A DNA stretch of 30,652 nt, from NCBI GenBank assembly GCA_051453625.1, contig JBOZIK010000001.1:160090037-160120688 (forward strand). The letters are read 5' to 3'. The stretch comes from Welwitschia mirabilis. Its lineage: Eukaryota; Gnetophyta; Gnetopsida; Welwitschiales. The notes below the pieces were generated by a model, which was not told the origin of the DNA, searched no databases, and worked only from the letters and a program-made list of their open reading frames with translations. A program made the position numbers and the translations under genes. Positions 1 through 8,735 of the stretch are shown piece by piece (position 1 is the first letter of the stretch; the number at the start of each line of letters is the position of its first letter).

Positions 1-155
1 CATCCTAGCTTAAAATTTCAATCATCTAAAAAAATCTAGTTTAAGATGCTATTTCTGTAATAAGTTCAGTCATGTTCAATTCTTTTGTCTTTATAGAAAG
101 TCCTTATATTTCGGATATAACTCAAATTTTCACTTTCAAAACAAGCCTTGTATGA

Positions 156-920
156 GTGGTCAATGTAGGGAAAAGAAAAAGAAAATGCAATGGGTTAAGA
201 AAAACTCAAGAAGCTCCTTCTTTGTTCACATCACGTTTAAGGTTTAGGATAAAGACCAAGTGGTACCTTGATAGTGGTTGCTCACATCACATGACTGGGA
301 ATAAAAGTTTATTAAGTGTTTTTCAAAAATATGATGGAGGTGAAGTCACATTTGGGGATAATGGTAAAAAGCACATTATTGGAAAGGGCTCAATAGCTGC
401 AAACGACCACTACCTTGTGACCCATGATGTTTATCTTATAGATGGGCTAAAACACAATCTACTTAGCATTTCCCAAACTTATGACAAAGGTAACACTGTT
501 TCATTCACTAAAGATAAATGTGTTATTAGAAATTCGATAACTAATAATATTGTCCTAACAAGTGGAAGATCAAAATGCATATATGTTATTGGTTGTGATG
601 ATAAAACAAGAGAAGGATGTTACATGGCCCATTCAGATGAAATAAACCTTTGGCATAGAAGATTAGGACACATGAACTTAAAGGACCTAAAGGACATCTC
701 ATCAAAAGAAATTGTAAGAGGTGTATGCAAGCTAGACACGTCTCAAGCCAAAGCTTGTGATTCTTGCATTAAAGAAAAGCTTATTCGCTCAAGTTTTAAA
801 AGTACGGGAAAAAACGCTACGTCTATAAGATCCCTATACCTCTTTCATATGGATTTAGTAGGCCCAACTCATACTAGAAGTATAGGAGGAAAGAGATTTT
901 TTTTTTTTAATGCTGGTTGA
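156..920 (+). pseudogene. Element A protease and N-terminal integrase
   Basis: This open stretch of 254 codons holds the copia aspartic protease and the start of integrase. The protease signature is WYLDSGCSHHMTG (about 271-300), whose DSG carries the catalytic aspartate; GDNGKKHIIGKGSI follows. The GAG-pre-integrase zinc motif reads LWHRRLGHMN (about 649-678) with ACDSCIKEKL downstream, an HHCC-type finger. The first integrase catalytic Asp lies in HMDLVGP (about 848-868). The frame runs into a T-rich tract near 897-909 and shifts there. The first ATG lies in the spacer and is not a genuine start, because the real product would be a gag-pol polyprotein. Confidence 0.85.
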
Positions 921-1480
921 TGATTTTTCTATATTTACTTAGGTAGCGTTTTTGTCTAGCAAAGATGAAGCTTATGATATCTTCCTGAAAATTGTTAAAA
1001 GGGTTTAGAATAAGAAAGATTATAGTATTAAAACAATTCATTCCAATAGAGGAGGGGAATTTGACAATGAGAAGTTTACAAACTTTTGTGATTCAAATGG
1101 AATAAACCATCAATTCTCAGCCCCTAAAATTTCACAATAAAATGGAGTTGCAAAATATAAGAATCGAGTTTTAATTGAGATGGCTAGAACTATGTTGAAC
1201 AAACAATCTCTTCCTCAACATCTTTGGGCTGAAGCAATAAACACTTGCATGTTATGTTTGCAACAGGGTACTCCTTAGACCAGGTACTAAAAGAACTACC
1301 TATGAACTTTGGAAAGGCAAAAAACCTACAGTAAGTTACTTTAAAGTTTTTGGAAGTAGGTGCTTTATTTTTAAAGATAAACATCATATAGGAAAGTTTG
1401 ATTCCAAAGCAGATGAAGGGATTTTCCTTGGTTGCTCTTCAACTAGTAAGGTTTATAAAGTGTTCAATAAAACATCCAAT
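905..1480 (+). pseudogene. Element A integrase catalytic core, frameshifted
   Basis: After the T-run frameshift the integrase core continues with VDDFSIFT, VAFLSSKDEAYDIF and GGEFDNEKFTNFC, then SLPQHLWAEAINT and the C-terminal part near 1380-1460 (IGKFDSKADEGIFLG). At least four in-frame stops interrupt it. The second catalytic Asp of the DDE triad, expected in the block R-S-D-x-G-G-E-F, is Asn (AAT at 1045-1047). The catalytic Glu expected in NGVVERKN is Lys (AAA at 1153-1155). Both changes fit G-to-A transitions, typical of decay in methylated repeats. The integrase would be inactive even without the stops. Confidence 0.82.
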
Positions 1481-1800
1481 AGAGGAGGAGAGTCAGCCCA
1501 TGTAAGAGTAGAAGAATGCAATCAACATGTTTTTAAACATCATAGAAGAGATGAAGAAGAGGAAGTCGTTGTTGAAACTCTTGCAGTGGAAGTTAGAATA
1601 CAAGATCAACCATCCACATCAACTAGTGAAGAAAGAAGCACAAAACAGATGTTCATTTTTTCCTCCTCTCAGAACAAGAAGAAATCATCTAGAAACTAAT
1701 TTTATTAGTAATCCAGCTCAAGGAACAACCACTTGAAGTGGAAATCATATTAGTCACAACTTCTTTTGCTTTGTTTCTAAATTAGAGCCTAACATCTTTT
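1481..1800 (+). pseudogene. Element A integrase-RT linker
   Basis: Low-complexity, charged coding remnant between integrase and RT. It is rich in Glu, Arg, Ser and Thr (for example VEECNQHVFKHH and STSTSEERSTK), as expected for the poorly conserved copia linker. Two overlapping frames are open here; the one reading VEECNQHV continues from the integrase C-terminus. No catalytic motif is visible. Confidence 0.55.
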
Positions 1801-2560
1801 AAGAAGCGAAACATGATGAGGCCTCGATGATGGCAATGCAAAAGGAGTTAAACCAATTTGAAAGGAACAAAGTTTGGAACCTAGTTCCTGCCCCATCAAA
1901 CAAAAATGTTATTGAAACAAAGTGGGTTTATAAAAACAAGAGAGATGAACATCATAATATAGTGCAAAACAATGCAGGATTAGTAGCCCAAGGTTAGTAT
2001 CAACAAAAAGGAATTGACTATGGTGAAACTTATGCTCCTGTTGCAAGGTTAGAAGCAATTCACATGTTATTGGCTTTGGCATGCTTTCCTAAGATTAAGT
2101 TATTTCAAATGGACATCAAGAGTGCTTTCTTGAATGGATATATCAATGAAGAGGTCTATGTAGCTCAACCACCTAGTTTTACAGATCCAAAATTTCCCAA
2201 CTATGTGTATAAGCTTAACAAAGCTCCTTATGGGCTTAAACAAGCTCCATGGGCATGGTTTGACAAGTTGAACTCATTTCTCATATCAAAGGGCTTTTCT
2301 AAGGTAATGTAGACCTAACCCTTTTCATTAAACGTGATAGCAAGGATATTTTGATAGTTCATATTTATATAGATGATATTGTATTTGGAGCCACAAAATC
2401 ATCTCTTACTGATGACTTTTCATAGATGATGCAAAGAGAATTTGAAATGGATCTAGTAGGAGAACTAAACTTCTTTTTGGTTCTTCAAATCAAGCAAACA
2501 AAATCTAGAATTTTCATAGTCAATCTAAATATGCCAAAGACATGTTAAAAAGAAAACAAG
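1801..2560 (+). pseudogene. Element A reverse transcriptase (RVT_2 type), broken
   Basis: The copia RT begins near 1825 with AMQKELNQFERNKVWNLVP and continues through ETKWVYKNKRDE and YGETYAPVARLEAIHMLLA (about 2020-2077). The longest open part is 2064-2312, with FQMDIKSAFLNGYINEEVYV and APYGLKQAPWAWFDKLNSFL. A frameshift near 2303 leads to LFIKRDSKDILIVHIYIDDIVFG (in parts, about 2318-2386). The catalytic box is Y-I-D-D at about 2367-2378, where Y-V-D-D is usual. Further stops lie near 1996 and 2425. Normal copia RT runs about 240 residues and the whole domain is represented. Confidence 0.88.
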
Positions 2561-3151
2561 GTATACTAGACTCTAAAGATATTAGGACTCCCTCCTCCAT
2601 AAATGTGAAAATATCAAAAGATAAAGCAGGTAAAAAGATTGATCAAAAGCTTTATAGAGGAAAGATTGGAAGCTTATTGTACATGACTGCAAGTAGGTCT
2701 AATAGAGCATACAGTGTAAGGGTGTGTGCTAAATATCAATTAGACCCCAGAGAATTACACCTAATATGTGTCAAGAGAATTTTTCAGTATATTAAATACA
2801 CTCAAAATCATGGCTTGTTATACCCTTATGATACTTCTTATGATTTGGTAGGTTACTATGATGCAGATTGGGTTGGTTGTATAGATGACAAGAAGAGTAT
2901 AAGTGGAGCTTGCTTCTATCTTGGAAACTGTTTGGTTTCTTGGTTAAGTAAAAAATCAAAGTACAACCTCTCTATCCACTATCAAAACAGAGTATTTCGC
3001 AGCAGGTGCTTGTTGTACACAATTGCTACAGAAGATTCAAACATCTACTAATAGCAAAATTGCAGATATTATGATGAAGGCTCTCAACGAGCAAAGATTC
3101 AAAGATCTAAGACTAAATCTAAGCAGTGAGGTATATCCCCATGAGATATGA
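2542..3151 (+). pseudogene. Element A RT C-terminus and RNase H, internally deleted
   Basis: The frame at 2542-3051 covers the RT tail (RKIGSLLYMTASR-like block near 2650-2700) and the start of RNase H (YYDADWVGCIDDKKSISGACFY, in parts, about 2850-2925). The catalytic DADWVGC Asp is present. A frameshift near 2955 moves the reading to TEYFAAGACCTQLL, and the sequence then jumps to ADIMMKALNEQRF (about 3060-3100), ending at TGA 3149-3151. The block normally holding the middle RNase H motifs (CDN..A and RTKHIDVRHHF) is missing, a deletion of roughly 40 codons. Element B is the only other full RNase H start in the window. Confidence 0.83.
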
Positions 3152-3299
3152 CTTCAAGTTTTGTTATAAATTAATTTTGTATCATATATTGATATCTTGT
3201 ATTTTGCATTTCTGTAAATAATGTATATTCATCCCTTTGTTATAAGAATTTCGTGTCAATTCTGTAACTCTGAATTACTTCTCAAACTTGTCCTTGTTA

Positions 3300-3600
3300 C
3301 TTGGATGTCCTGAATTCTTATTTCCGAAAATCGAGTTAACTATTAGATGTTCCACCTTCTTTCTTGAACATCTGCCCTTTTTTTTTGTTTTGAAGTCTTC
3401 TGAAGTTAACTCTGGGATATCTCACCATTCCTCCTCGGACGTCCAACTTTCTTAGTCACACGTTTTTCCTGAATACATGCCCAGACGTGCCCCCTATATA
3501 CCCAGGCGTTCAGATTTTTATGTTTCTTCTTTCCGAGTTAAAGCTTGGACACCCGACATTTGCACCCGCACATTCAACCTTTAAGGCAGTGTGGGACACC
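3300..3600 (+). promoter_or_regulatory. Array of paired GACGTC-type boxes between pol and the envelope-like ORF
   Basis: Degenerate copies of GGGACGTC(C/T) recur, with the central A at about 3305, 3347, 3368, 3417, 3439, 3460, 3485, 3507, 3549, 3570 and 3596. Neighbouring members are mostly 21-22 bp apart (3347/3368, 3417/3439/3460, 3485/3507, 3549/3570). The clearest box is TCGGACGTCC at 3436-3444. Spacing and sequence match the arrays in the LTRs of elements A, B, C and D. GACGTC is an ACGT-core C-box of the kind bound by plant bZIP factors, and a TATA box follows at 3621. Function as an enhancer is inferred. Confidence 0.6.
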
Positions 3601-3620
3601 TGTGCTCTGTCTGCCTTCTT

Positions 3621-3628
3621 TATAAAGG
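3621..3628 (+). promoter_or_regulatory. Candidate internal TATA box for the envelope-like ORF
   Basis: TATAAAGG lies 25 bp after the last GACGTC-type box and is followed by a pyrimidine-rich leader (CT-rich 3650-3725) and an ATG at 3729. The same order (box array, TATA, CT-rich leader) occurs in the LTRs, for example TATAAGG at 20258 in element B. This suggests a second transcription start inside element A. No transcript evidence is available from sequence alone. Confidence 0.5.
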
Positions 3629-3728
3629 TTTTACCCTTATTTCAAATCATTTCAAACATCTTTCTCTAGCCTTCTTCTTGCCTCCTCTTCAACACTCCAT
3701 TTCACCTGCAAATTTCTCTCATCTTCTC

Positions 3729-4817
3729 ATGAATCCAAGCCTTCATTCTGTAATGTGGAGAACTAAGTTAACAGCCAAAAGAAATGGAAAAAAAGCAGTA
3801 GGTTCTTCTGAAGAAATTGGTTCCTCAATGAAGAACACAAGAAGTTTTGGCTCACCTGCTTTTCAAAGAGGCTTATTGCTCCTAAGAGGAGAATAGATTT
3901 CGATTCCTTCAAGCATTAACTCTAGATTCTCCATAAGTTTGAAGCACTAGAAATGGCAATACGCTTTGGACCCTGACACCAAAGCCTCAATTAAAATGGT
4001 AAGACTATTTTATTGTAATGGTCATGTGGATAGATACAATGATAAAATTACATTTAGAGTTCACGGCAAAAATGTACAGATAACTCTGGATATGATATTT
4101 GAGGTTATTGGTTTCCCAAATGCGGGTTTTTTCTATAATATTACCTCAGTTCAAACTCTAGAAAAAGCCATTCCAAAAGATGAATTAACTCATGAATTAT
4201 GTGGAAAACATGTCAAATGGAAAGTCAACATACTTACCAATCAGTTACAACCATTTTACAGAGTTATTTTCTAGATTTGCACTCATGATATTGTTCCCAA
4301 ACTCAGTCACAAGGATGAGGTGTCTCCAGTTTATGCATACATTATGTATTGTATTGGGCAAGGTGTCAAATTCAACTTGTGCAAATTTATCTTGACATAC
4401 ATTAGCCAATTTTTTGTTTCAACAAATGTCAGTCTTCCATTTGGTGGTTTAGTTACTACTCTTCTGGTAAATCTAGATTTTAACATTGAAAAGGATGAAG
4501 AGCTCGTAAAGGTGCCAAAACCATTAGATATTTCATCCTTGAAAAAGATGCACATATTTTCACGGACAATCGGTCCTGCTCCTTCTCCTCCTTTTCTGAA
4601 GAGAAAGAGAGTTGGTGAGAGTCCTTCCACTTCAAAGATATCAAATGAAGTTCTTTTTCAGATAATACAAGAAATTAATACGAAATTAGACATGATTTTC
4701 TTTGGACTTTTTGCCTATGGTTTTGATATTTCACTTGTATCAGATGAAGAGGAAGAACCAGCTCCAACAGCACAGGCTCCAACAGAGGAACCTTCTCATG
4801 TAGAATCATCTGATTGA
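3729..4817 (+). pseudogene. Envelope-like ORF of Sirevirus element A (putative plant transposon protein domain)
   Basis: An extra ORF follows pol, as in SIRE1-type elements. The ATG at 3729 opens with MNPSLHSVMWR and a Lys/Ser-rich N-terminus. The conserved core starts at about 3967 with DPDTKASIKMVRLFYCN and continues VHGKNVQITLDMIFEVIGFP, then AYIMYCIGQGVKFNLCKFI near 4335-4390 and VSLPFGGLVTTLL near 4429-4465. This resembles the plant domain annotated as 'putative plant transposon protein' or 'envelope-like protein'. The C-terminus is acidic (SDEEEEPAP) and ends at TGA 4815-4817. Nearly all of it lies in one frame; stops occur at 3894-3896, within 3897-3965 (with a local frame slip) and at 4272-4274. 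I see no convincing signal peptide or transmembrane anchor, so a true envelope role is unproven. Confidence 0.68.
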
Positions 4818-5288
4818 ACTCTTATCCTCTTCCATTCCCTCTGAATTTTGTACTCTATCTCTTATGTCTTTTTCTTTGTTTTGCATTTTTTCAATGATGG
4901 CAAAGGGGAAGTAAAAATCATACTCATGCTATCTCTGTTCTATAATCTTCTTTTGTACTCCCTCATTTTTTATGTAAAATTTCAAATCAAGTTTAATAGA
5001 ACTCGAATATTTTTGTTCTCAGTGTATCCAAAATTTAACCTACTGATTTCAAATGAGGTCTCTATAAATTTTTTTGGCAAGTAAATTTGAGAAACACCTA
5101 TCTATTGATATAATGAATAAAAGTGTAGATAAGGTTGGTTTCAAGATAACGATGATGCTTACAAGTTCGATCCCAGTAGGTTATTTTATAGACATGAATT
5201 CAAGGGGAGCACAACAAATTGTTATCAACCTCTTGTGTAAATTATTAATATGATTTTGACATATTATTATCATTGAAAAGGGGGTGAT
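4818..5288 (+). other. Element A 3' noncoding region with several purine tracts
   Basis: AT-rich sequence between the envelope-like ORF and the 3' LTR. Three G-rich purine tracts are visible: GGCAAAGGGGAAG near 4898-4910, TTCAAGGGGAGCA near 5197-5209 and GAAAAGGGGG at 5275-5284. The middle one has a counterpart in element B (CTGAAGGGGAGCA, about 25716-25728). Sireviruses are known to carry more than one polypurine-tract-like motif before the 3' LTR. No gene is supported here; the open frame at 4848-5084 is low-complexity Phe/Leu-rich and has no domain. Confidence 0.6.
5275..5288 (+). promoter_or_regulatory. Polypurine tract of element A
   Basis: CATTGAAAAGGGGGTGAT directly precedes the TG of the 3' LTR. 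The matching site in element B reads CATTGAAAAGGGGGAGAT before TGTTGG. It primes plus-strand DNA synthesis in LTR retroelements. Confidence 0.82.
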
Positions 5289-6342
5289 TGTTGCAAAGAT
5301 GTTAAAGACGCTTCAATTTCAATGATGAACACCAATTAGCTTCATAGACCAGATGAAGAAAGATCCTGAGAACAAAAGCCAAATTAAGGACAAATTATAC
5401 TAGACAAATTTATACTGGGACGTCTGACCCTTCCCACTAAGATGTTTGGGTTAGTTAACAATCTGAGCAAAAGACACGATTCAAAGTGGGACGTCTGACC
5501 TATTAGTCTAGGACATCCGAGTTCAAAACAGCTCTGCACAACAGAATTGAAGATGGGATGTCTGGTCCTCAATCTAGGATGTCCAAGTAATTTCTACATG
5601 AAAAAGTTGGGACGTCCAACCCTCAATCTAGGACGTCCGAGTTGTTCCTATGTTAAAAAATGGGACGTTCAGTCTAATGCATGGGACATCTGACTAGAAA
5701 AATGTTGAAGTGGAATTGCGTATCTGTTGGCCGACCTAATGCATTTTTCCAATACAAAAACGACTATCTATTGGTCTACAATGTCCCTTTCCTATGCATC
5801 TTGCTTTTCAAGACAGACTACAATAGCTATATTGAAGACAAAAAGATAAATAGAAGATTCATGTACAGTACTAGGTTATCTATTCTAACACTGTGTAATC
5901 TCTCTATTTTGGAAAAGATCCTCTATGCTAAACTAGCAATCACATTTCTATACTTCTCACTACTAATGTATTGTGCATTGTTAAGGCTCTTTCCCATCAA
6001 ATTCTCTCTACCTTGCTTCTGATGTGATTGCTCACTAAGTTGAGCTCTGTGGTATTATCCTGCCCTTTTCTTGAAGTGAAAAAGAAAAAGGAGGAAGATG
6101 TGAAGATAAATAGTGCTAATAGAATCAGGAGGCTGATAACAGTTGTTACCTCCTGAGAGTGGAGTAGGTTGGTTACTAAACCACTATAAAATCCTGGTGT
6201 TTGTTATTCTTTAATTTCTTATTGTTGACTTCATTTTTGTTTCAGAAAGATTTTAAAGTTATCTGTGAATATTTTTGAAATACTCTATTCACCACCTCCA
6301 CGCCCCCCCCCCCCCCACCAAAAGCATGTTTTGATCCTAACA
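5289..6342 (+). repeat. 3' LTR of element A (1054 bp)
   Basis: It starts TGTTGCAAAG right after the polypurine tract and ends GATCCTAACA, matching the end of element B's 5' LTR (GATCCTAACA at 20796-20805). Shared blocks with LTR B include TTTCAATGATGAACA near the start and CTGAGAGTGGAGTAGG near 6152-6167, then CCCTATTCACC and a run of 14 C (6303-6316) near the end. It holds five pairs of GACGTC-type boxes at 5417-5690. The frame at 5681-6022 lies inside the LTR and is not treated as a gene. The 5' partner LTR is outside the window, so divergence cannot be estimated. Confidence 0.85.
5416..5692 (+). promoter_or_regulatory. Five paired GACGTC-type boxes in LTR A
   Basis: Central A positions are 5420/5442, 5491/5513, 5558/5579, 5612/5633 and 5665/5686, giving within-pair spacings of 22, 22, 21, 21 and 21 bp. 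Pairs start 71, 67, 54 and 53 bp apart. The first box of a pair tends to read TGGGACGTC(T/C)GAC or CAAC, the second CTAGGACGTCCGAG. GACGTC is a plant bZIP C-box core; clusters of short palindromes in LTRs are a described Sirevirus feature. Confidence 0.75.
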
Positions 6343-6349
6343 CTACAAT

Positions 6350-7238
6350 CCTTCTAGCACCCTTCCCAATAGTCTTAAGGCGTTCATAGTAGGCTGTTCT
6401 AGAGCTCAATACAATAGCTCTAATTTGTTATGGGTTCTGCTGGAATATATGCCTAGTTTGTATCAATCATCAGCTTGTAAAAATTGAATGCTTCCTAACA
6501 AGTTGATGTCTTAAGAAGGTACAGGACAATGACAGCAAAAGACTAGGACAAAGGATAGTATAATGTATATAGAGTCTTATCAAAAATTTTCTCACAGATT
6601 GGAGAGCAAACTCTCATGGACCTGGGGCCCTTTTAATATCATCATACCAAAAGCTAGTTGTTGTAACTTCCTATAGGGTGCCTTTTTGCTTTGGCTGATG
6701 TGGTAGATGACTGATTTGACCACTTGCTCTTTGATTTACTAGATCCGATGCTTCCAAAAGTCAAACTTCCATTTCAACATTCACTAGCCCAGACATCCCA
6801 GTCCAAAATTCCAGATGTCCCGATTTTAATCACTTTTCTATCAAAAACTAAGAGGAATGTCAAGCGTTCCACTTTAAAGGGCAGACGTCCCATCTATTAC
6901 AATACTGTATATAGTCTCGAAAGTCACGAGAATATTGATCGGACGTCCCAGTATAAAATAGTTGCTAACAGGCGCAGATGTCCCAAGCAGATAAGCTAGA
7001 TGTCCCAGTATAGAATAGCTACTAACAGGCCTAGACGTCCTAAGAAGATATGTCGGACGTCCTAGTATAAAACAGCTGCTAACATGCCTAGACGTCCCGA
7101 GAAGATAAGTTAGACACCCCAGTACTTAATGTTGTGCACATGTTCGAACATGCTGAACAGTAAAGGTGGACGTCCTTGGCTAGCTTAATTCAAAATGTGG
7201 GAGACCCAAGATCATCATTGAAACTTGTTTCTTCAACA
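6350..7238 (-). repeat. Inverted LTR D, Sirevirus type (lower end uncertain)
   Basis: Read on the - strand, this begins at 7238 with TGTTGAAGAAACAAG and GTTTCAATGATGATCTTGG, matching the start of LTRs A and B. It then carries about seven pairs of GACGTC-type boxes (7170 down to 6793). A TATA-like TATTAAAAGGGCCCC follows near 6622-6636. The 3' end of the LTR is not clear; homology to the other LTRs fades below about 6560, and the junction with LTR A is at 6342. No coding region of this element is visible next to it. Open frames inside (for example 6724-6999) are by-products of the repeats. Confidence 0.68.
6939..7128 (-). repeat. 56-58 bp tandem repeat within LTR D
   Basis: Three head-to-tail units (6939-6996, 6997-7052, 7053-7110) and a partial fourth share the pattern GGACGTCC(C/T)AGTATA...GCTAACA(G/T)GC...AGACGTCC...AAGATAAG. 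Each unit holds two GACGTC-type boxes. Across unit borders the boxes are 22 bp apart (for example 6978/7000 and 7035/7057), so the repeat period equals one box pair plus its linker. Confidence 0.8.
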
Positions 7239-8735
7239 AAAAGAAGTTAGAAATGTATTAAAAGAAGGATAATTAATTTGAATTTTTTCCACCTAGATTT
7301 ACAGTTTTGATGTGATAATAAAGACCAAACTACATGAGAAGATTGAGAAATCATTGAATAATGTGTTCCACGCAAGAAAATTGCTACAAAAGTGAATTGA
7401 AATGATGCAACATAAATGCCTATTTCTAGTGCATTCAAAGTTTTTCCCCTTGATGTCACATAGTGGCAATTAATCATCAATAACTCACAATTCTTACAAA
7501 TCATGATTAGCTGTCAATTAGCAACGTTAATCATTAAGTCAACCACATTTAAGGGGGCAAAAAAAAACTCATGATTTGATCTCATATTGATTTAAGCCAA
7601 ATTGGACATAGATGAGTGATTAATCATTCAGCAGTGTGGTTAATCACCAATTTGATAATCTATGCCTTAATGCACCCTGCTTAGTGTAAGTGTTCAACTA
7701 TGTAGTGATTAGTCAACCTCCAAACAATGTGTTGCTTCTAGATTTACAAGTTGACTAGTCTTTAGTGAAGTTGTCTTATGTCCCTACCTAATGGGCAACT
7801 AGCCAGCCAGCCATGATGGGGGTACTAGGTGATTTAAGAATTAAAGAAAAGGAAGAATCTAGAACACAATTGAGGGGGGAAAATATTTTAACAGTGCCAC
7901 TACAAGAATGCTTTGTTTTAAATGCAAGCGGAACTCCTAGTCCTTACACCCCATACTTCGTAACACGAGCCTAGTATGTGTGAGTGAGAAACAACTATAG
8001 CACCCAATACAACAACATACAAAGGGCAGATGAACTAGTTGTGTTGGCTGGTTCCCTCCCCTTTCCCCATAGTTCGTACTCACCAATGATGTGCCACAAC
8101 AACCGGTTAGGCCCCACGGTTATGATTATGTGGGGCATAGCCATGGGGCGAGTTGGGTTGTTGATCCATGTGTGGAAACAGCAAGCCACCAGCCGCAGGC
8201 CCCCTGCCTGACTCTCCGCGTTAGTGGTTGACCACGCCACTCATTATGCAGCCACTAACCCATCATTTGACTGAACCTTCTCCTTGGTTTCAATCCTCCC
8301 TTGGCCTCCTCCAAACATATATCTCATTGTAATCCTTAATCTCATGATTGAATGGGGTTGCATGTTCTTGATAGCAACAACCAATACATAAGTATGTGTT
8401 TTGAATTTTCATTGTAGTCTTCAATCATTCATGTTTTTCTCAGTTTTGAAATTTTGTTCCTGCTATTTCCCTTTTGAAATGTTGTTTCTCACCAATAATG
8501 AACATCAACTATAAACTGAGAAAAGCAAGAACAAAATTTCAAATGTCTGTATTTTCAACTAGAAGATCGTTATATTGACAATTGAGGAGTTGGATACTCT
8601 ATAAACTTGAGAATTTCCACTATATAGATGTCAGTTCATTCACTTCATTCTTTATCATATTCTAATTATGTTGGGAGTTCGTACTCGAGAATCATAGCAA
8701 ATTAGCAATTATCTTTCTTGAAGTTTCTAATATAA
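7239..8735. other. Gene-poor region with palindromes and a GC-richer patch
   Basis: No gene is supported. 7450-7830 is dense in short palindromes built on TTAATC or CTAGTC, for example TGATTAATCA (7617-7626) followed by GGTTAATCACC (7638-7648), and GACTAGTC (7753-7760). This may be another decayed LTR. 8030-8250 is locally GC-richer and contains GCCCCAC...GTGGGGC as a 7-bp stem (8111-8117 and 8130-8136). Both strands are open there but neither translation resembles a protein. An inverted pair of about 19 bp lies at 8444-8463 and 8525-8543. Confidence 0.5.

Larger units (their letters stand above)
1..6342 (+). mobile_element. Sirevirus-like Ty1/copia element A, 5'-truncated by the window edge
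   Basis: The copia domain order protease, integrase, reverse transcriptase, RNase H is readable on the + strand from about 240 to 3151. It is followed by an envelope-like ORF (3729-4817), a polypurine tract (5276-5285) and a 3' LTR of 1054 bp that begins TGTTGCAAAG and ends GATCCTAACA. A long LTR, an extra ORF after pol and box-rich LTRs together suggest the Sirevirus (SIRE1-like) branch of Ty1/copia. gag and the 5' LTR lie left of the window; bases 1-155 resemble the gag-protease spacer of element B (about 22380-22500). Every frame carries stops or frameshifts, so the copy is dead. Confidence 0.87.

Noticed and set aside
5681-6022. 113-codon open frame in LTR A
   Set aside because: It lies wholly inside the LTR, is not matched by an open frame in LTR B, and has Leu/Phe/Tyr-rich composition without a domain.
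5416-7180. CRISPR-like regular short repeats
   Set aside because: Repeats are degenerate palindromic boxes inside LTR sequence of a plant genome, with linkers that are related to each other and no cas genes.
7984-8240. Long open frames on both strands in the GC-richer patch
   Set aside because: The openness follows from local composition; neither translation has a domain, signal or family-like pattern.
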